IMG/VR virus record: IMGVR_UViG_3300020578_000472
Location: 1 to 22,219 of that record
Length of the DNA: 22,219 nt
Origin: a virus
Direction: 5' to 3' (one strand)
Shown: positions 20,709-22,219 of the stretch, piece by piece
Layout: each line of letters opens with the position of its first letter
Numbering within the stretch: the first letter of the stretch is position 1
Translations under genes and position numbers: made by a program
Notes under the pieces: model-generated
The model's input: the letters and a program-made list of their open reading frames with translations, nothing else
Database searches by the model: none
What the model was told of the DNA's origin: nothing

Positions 20709-21086
20709 TTAAGGCATGTATTGATGGAACGCATCGGCCAGTATTTCTCTTGCATCGCTTTCTTCATCAAAGCCCTGTCGTTCAAAGATGGGATTTAACC
20801 ATTTATAAATGGCGGCAAAAATTGCGTCAGTGCGAGCCATGCTGTCCCCTCCATAGTTCTCCACTTCATACAACACTTGGTCGTAAATATTGGGAGTATT
20901 CTCTTTTTCTTCCATTGCAATCAGGTAGCCAAGGGCTGCTGCTCCTGTTTTGCTCGTGGCATGTTCGCACATGGCAAGGCGCTCTTTCAGTTCGTTGAAC
21001 TGCTCTTGAGAACCAAGGACGTGCTTGGTGACAACCTTGCTAAAGGCATTGAAGGAAGAGTCCATGGGAAGGGGAGAGGCGATCAC
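20709..21086 (-). CDS. Unknown helical protein upstream of the RNR cluster
   Basis: A protein of 125 aa from GTG 21086, which overlaps the preceding TGA as GTGA, or 118 aa from ATG 21065 (MDSSFNAFSKVVTKHVLGSQ); neither start has a clear Shine-Dalgarno. It is almost entirely helical, with segments EQFNELKERLAMCEHATSKT, YDQVLYEVENYGGDSM, DAIFAAIYKWLNPIFERQGF and a C-terminal REILADAFHQYMP. No catalytic motif is seen. First or second gene of the minus-strand right-arm cluster; role unknown. Confidence 0.68.
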   Translation of the reverse strand: MIASPLPMDSSFNAFSKVVTKHVLGSQEQFNELKERLAMCEHATSKTGAAALGYLIAMEEKENTPNIYDQVLYEVENYGGDSMARTDAIFAAIYKWLNPIFERQGFDEESDAREILADAFHQYMP

Positions 21087-21325
21087 CAGTCAGGATAGGC
21101 AAAACCAGGGGCAGAGTCAAGGGCAGGGTCAATGGAAAAGGAAGCGAGGTCTGCTTGGTAACCATCGTATTTGCCTACAGATGATTTCCAAATGCAATCA
21201 CGCTCTGGTTGGAGCTTCTCCTTGATCTCCGTAATGCACTTATTGAAATAACGACGGGCTGTGATGTGGACTTTCCACACTTGCGTGACAATCAGCGTGG
21301 TTTCTTGAGGGTCGTAGTATTTCAT
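21083..21325 (-). CDS. Unknown protein, probable first gene of the RNR cluster
   Basis: I start at ATG 21325 (80 aa, MKYYDPQETTLIVTQVWKVH); a TTG 6 nt upstream is the only alternative. A basic strand-helix region (VHITARRYFNKCITEIKEKL) is followed by an acidic, loop-rich end (DPALDSAPGFAYPDW). It overlaps the next gene by 4 nt. Three phased repeats (21392-21419) and a TTATAG (21386-21381) lie upstream and could drive the cluster. No known domain. Confidence 0.62.
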   Translation of the reverse strand: MKYYDPQETTLIVTQVWKVHITARRYFNKCITEIKEKLQPERDCIWKSSVGKYDGYQADLASFSIDPALDSAPGFAYPDW

Positions 21326-21380
21326 GCCCAAATCATAGCTTTAGCCAGTTTGTTAATTGGCATATTTACCAGCTTTCAGG

Positions 21381-21419
21381 CTATAACTAGAGTCTCATTT
21401 AAATCTCACTCGCGTCTCA
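21381..21419. promoter_or_regulatory. Three 8-bp direct repeats with 11-bp period and a possible -10
   Basis: GTCTCATT (21392-21399), ATCTCACT (21403-21410) and GTCTCATG (21414-21421) are separated by 3 bp each, sharing TCTCA. Read on the minus strand, the last repeat lies 5 nt before TTATAG (21386-21381), a -10-like hexamer. This is the geometry of activator boxes (Pho-box-like spacing), though the sequence does not match the Pho consensus. The interval 21326-21615 otherwise holds nothing I accept as a gene. Confidence 0.4.
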
Positions 21420-21615
21420 TGATACTGTGATTTACGATGGGTAAAGGCGATGCACACGCTCAGGATACTTACGCAGCAGCTAAGCATCCTCCGCGAGCCG
21501 CTCGCTCAGGAGCCCCAAGCGTTCCGGCCAAAGCGGCTCTGCTCCACCACCCTCCTCTGCTTACTTTCTTCTAGGAAGCCTTTGCAAGGAGCCCTACGAG
21601 CAGAGCCTCAAGCGC

Positions 21616-21768
21616 CTACGAAGCCAAGGGCTCCTTCCTAACCAACCACCATTCAATAATCTTCTTCGCGAGAGCACTAGAAGCTGCTATAACTATGCTC
21701 GCACACGCCCAAGCAATCAAAAAGAAATAAATCAATAGGAAAGACAAAAGAAAAGGCCGCTTGAACAA
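21616..21768 (-). CDS. Small membrane protein (50 aa), hairpin-controlled start
   Basis: A frame from TTG 21768 to TAG 21616 encodes 50 aa: a basic N-terminus (MFKRP), one hydrophobic segment at about residues 6-30 (FLLSFLLIYFFLIAWACASI and on), then AKKIIEWWLVRKEPLAS. This charge and hydrophobicity pattern suits a single-span inner-membrane protein such as a small holin-like or accessory protein. An AAGGAG lies only 2 nt before the TTG, and that site is inside the hairpin at 21753-21804. An internal TTG at 21744 is an alternative. Neither start is standard, so the call is tentative. Confidence 0.42.
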   Translation of the reverse strand: MFKRPFLLSFLLIYFFLIAWACASIVIAASSALAKKIIEWWLVRKEPLAS

Positions 21769-21804
21769 CGCTCCTTAAGGGAGCTACCATCTCGTAGCGG
21801 CCTT
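21753..21804. other. Two-tier hairpin at the small membrane gene leader
   Basis: An outer 9-bp perfect stem, AAGGCCGCT (21753-21761) with AGCGGCCTT (21796-21804), encloses an inner hairpin GCTCC (21770-21774) with GGAGC (21780-21784). On the minus strand it is followed by TTCTTTTGTC, so it could terminate transcription; the inner stem also contains the AAGGAG proposed for TTG 21768. Confidence 0.7.
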
Positions 21805-21807
21805 CCT

Positions 21808-21912
21808 ATGGCAAAGAAAATGACAGACATCGTTTGGTCAGTAAATATTGGCTTAGCCATAGTCCTCCTGGCAGTGGCTTATTGCATTGTTATCATCCTT
21901 CGCACACCGTAG
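21808..21912 (+). CDS. Tiny single-span membrane protein ORF
   Basis: ATG 21808 to TAG 21912 encodes 34 aa: MAKKMTDIVWS, a hydrophobic stretch of about 19 residues (NIGLAIVLLAVAYCIVIIL) and RTP. The layout recalls the very small one-helix subunits of cyanobacterial photosynthetic or NDH complexes, but I cannot match it to a named one. No Shine-Dalgarno is visible; the ATG is 3 nt after the hairpin at 21753-21804. A 35-codon frame on the other strand overlaps it. Confidence 0.42.
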   Translation: MAKKMTDIVWSVNIGLAIVLLAVAYCIVIILRTP

Positions 21913-21973
21913 TGACCTCACTACAGTTCGTAATTGTGCAATCGTTCGGTCAGTCGCCATTGACTTTACGAGC

Positions 21974-21995
21974 ATGTTCGTAAACTTACGAACAT
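21974..21995. promoter_or_regulatory. Perfect 22-bp palindrome, likely operator, with extra half-sites
   Basis: ATGTTCGTAA (21974-21983), AC, TTACGAACAT (21986-21995) is a perfect 10-bp inverted repeat with a 2-bp centre. A near copy of the right half, TTACGAGCAT (21966-21975, one mismatch), abuts it, and AGTTCGTAA at 21925-21933 repeats the left half. Such a group is typical of dimeric repressor operators. It lies 38 nt upstream of ATG 22034. Confidence 0.6.
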
Positions 21996-22033
21996 CGTAC
22001 TAAATTGCTTGTAAATGTTTGTATTGCGAATAA

Positions 22034-22213
22034 ATGGCGATTATTGACAATGCAAATAAAAATGAAAACTCGATGAAAAATTACGTCGCATTTGGAAGGG
22101 GTATCCCCGCGCTTTCGCGATCTGGTATCACGCGCTACTGCTCTGTGTCTGTATCGGTTGCTACTGTTTCACAATTTGTAACGTTGGAGCTTGTTGAGAA
22201 TCGCTTTCAATAG
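22034..22213 (+). CDS. Small ORF downstream of the palindrome
   Basis: ATG 22034 to TAG 22213 encodes 59 aa (MAIIDNANKNENSMKNYVAF), with an internal ATG at 22073 giving 46 aa. The C-terminal half is Ser/Val-rich (RYCSVSVSVATVSQFVTLEL). No Shine-Dalgarno or known motif is seen. The palindromic operator candidate just upstream is the main argument that this is a regulated gene. Confidence 0.35.
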   Translation: MAIIDNANKNENSMKNYVAFGRGIPALSRSGITRYCSVSVSVATVSQFVTLELVENRFQ

Positions 22214-22219
22214 GCTAAT

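Noticed and set aside
21437-21574. Plus-strand 45-codon frame beginning MGKGDAHAQDTYAAAKHPPR.
   Set aside because: Ala/Pro-rich composition of a GC-rich stretch, no ribosome binding site, ends in His/Pro/Leu runs; no sign of a real protein.
21853-21960. Minus-strand 35-codon frame (MATDRTIAQLRTVVRSLRCA) starting 14 nt from the palindrome.
   Set aside because: It overlaps the hydrophobic 34 aa plus-strand frame, has codon use unlike neighbouring genes (CGA, CGG, AGG) and no Shine-Dalgarno; kept only as an alternative.
22044-22072. TTGACA at 22044-22049 as a promoter -35 element.
   Set aside because: No -10-like hexamer at 16-18 bp spacing downstream.
17117-22105. AGGGGTATCC occurs at the 3' end of the tRNA (about 17117-17126) and again near 22096-22105, suggesting attachment sites.
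   Set aside because: Only 10 bases are shared, no integrase gene is seen, and the second copy is followed by a different sequence. Chance is a sufficient explanation.
1-22219. Possible CRISPR array, insertion sequence or integrase.
   Set aside because: No regularly spaced long repeats, no transposase motifs and no tyrosine or serine recombinase signature were found on either strand.

Overview
The window reads as part of the genome of a tailed, siphovirus-like double-stranded DNA phage, most likely one infecting a cyanobacterium. It carries an almost complete morphogenesis set: large terminase, portal, MuF-like head protein, DUF2213 protease/scaffold, cement protein, DUF2184 major capsid protein, connector proteins, major tail protein, tail assembly chaperone and the start of the tape measure. 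The cyanophage assignment rests mainly on the ribonucleotide reductase pair: a short (482 aa) alpha subunit and an adjacent divergent ferritin-like beta subunit, the arrangement described for cyanopodo- and cyanosiphoviruses. No host gene, integrase or photosystem core gene is seen. The assignment is an inference from gene content, since no search was run.

Layout. Positions 1-14299 are a long, tightly packed minus-strand structural operon read from right to left: portal, MuF-like protein, three glycosyltransferase-type genes, a methyltransferase, a two-frame gene apparently joined by -1 frameshifting, a small unknown gene, protease/scaffold, cement, major capsid, connectors, major tail protein, tail terminator, gp10-like protein, tail assembly chaperone and tape measure (cut by the left edge). 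A small XRE-type regulator (about 7106-7402) lies antisense inside this operon. From a divergent junction at about 14300-14366, a plus-strand group runs rightwards: a small PD-(D/E)XK nuclease, the large terminase overlapping it, several tiny unknown genes and a tRNA-Leu(UAA). From 21325 back to 17371 a minus-strand cluster encodes small unknown proteins, the ribonucleotide reductase subunits and a metallophosphoesterase. Four of its short gaps carry a hairpin plus U-tract. The last 850 bases hold repeats, a perfect 22-bp palindrome, hairpins and a few possible tiny genes.

How it fits together. Terminase and portal package DNA into a DUF2184-type capsid matured by the DUF2213 protease. Connector and tail genes complete a long tail, whose chaperone shows the usual slippery A7 sequence. 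The sugar and methyl transfer genes inside the head operon look like an accessory island, perhaps for decorating the virion or host glycans. The right-hand cluster supplies deoxynucleotides.

The most noteworthy signal is at 8022-8071. There an A_AAA_AAG heptamer sits immediately before a stop codon and is followed after 5 nt by a perfect 8-bp GC-rich stem. It opens a 117-codon second frame that has no start codon of its own near its beginning, so a dnaX-like programmed frameshift appears to fuse two small phage domains.
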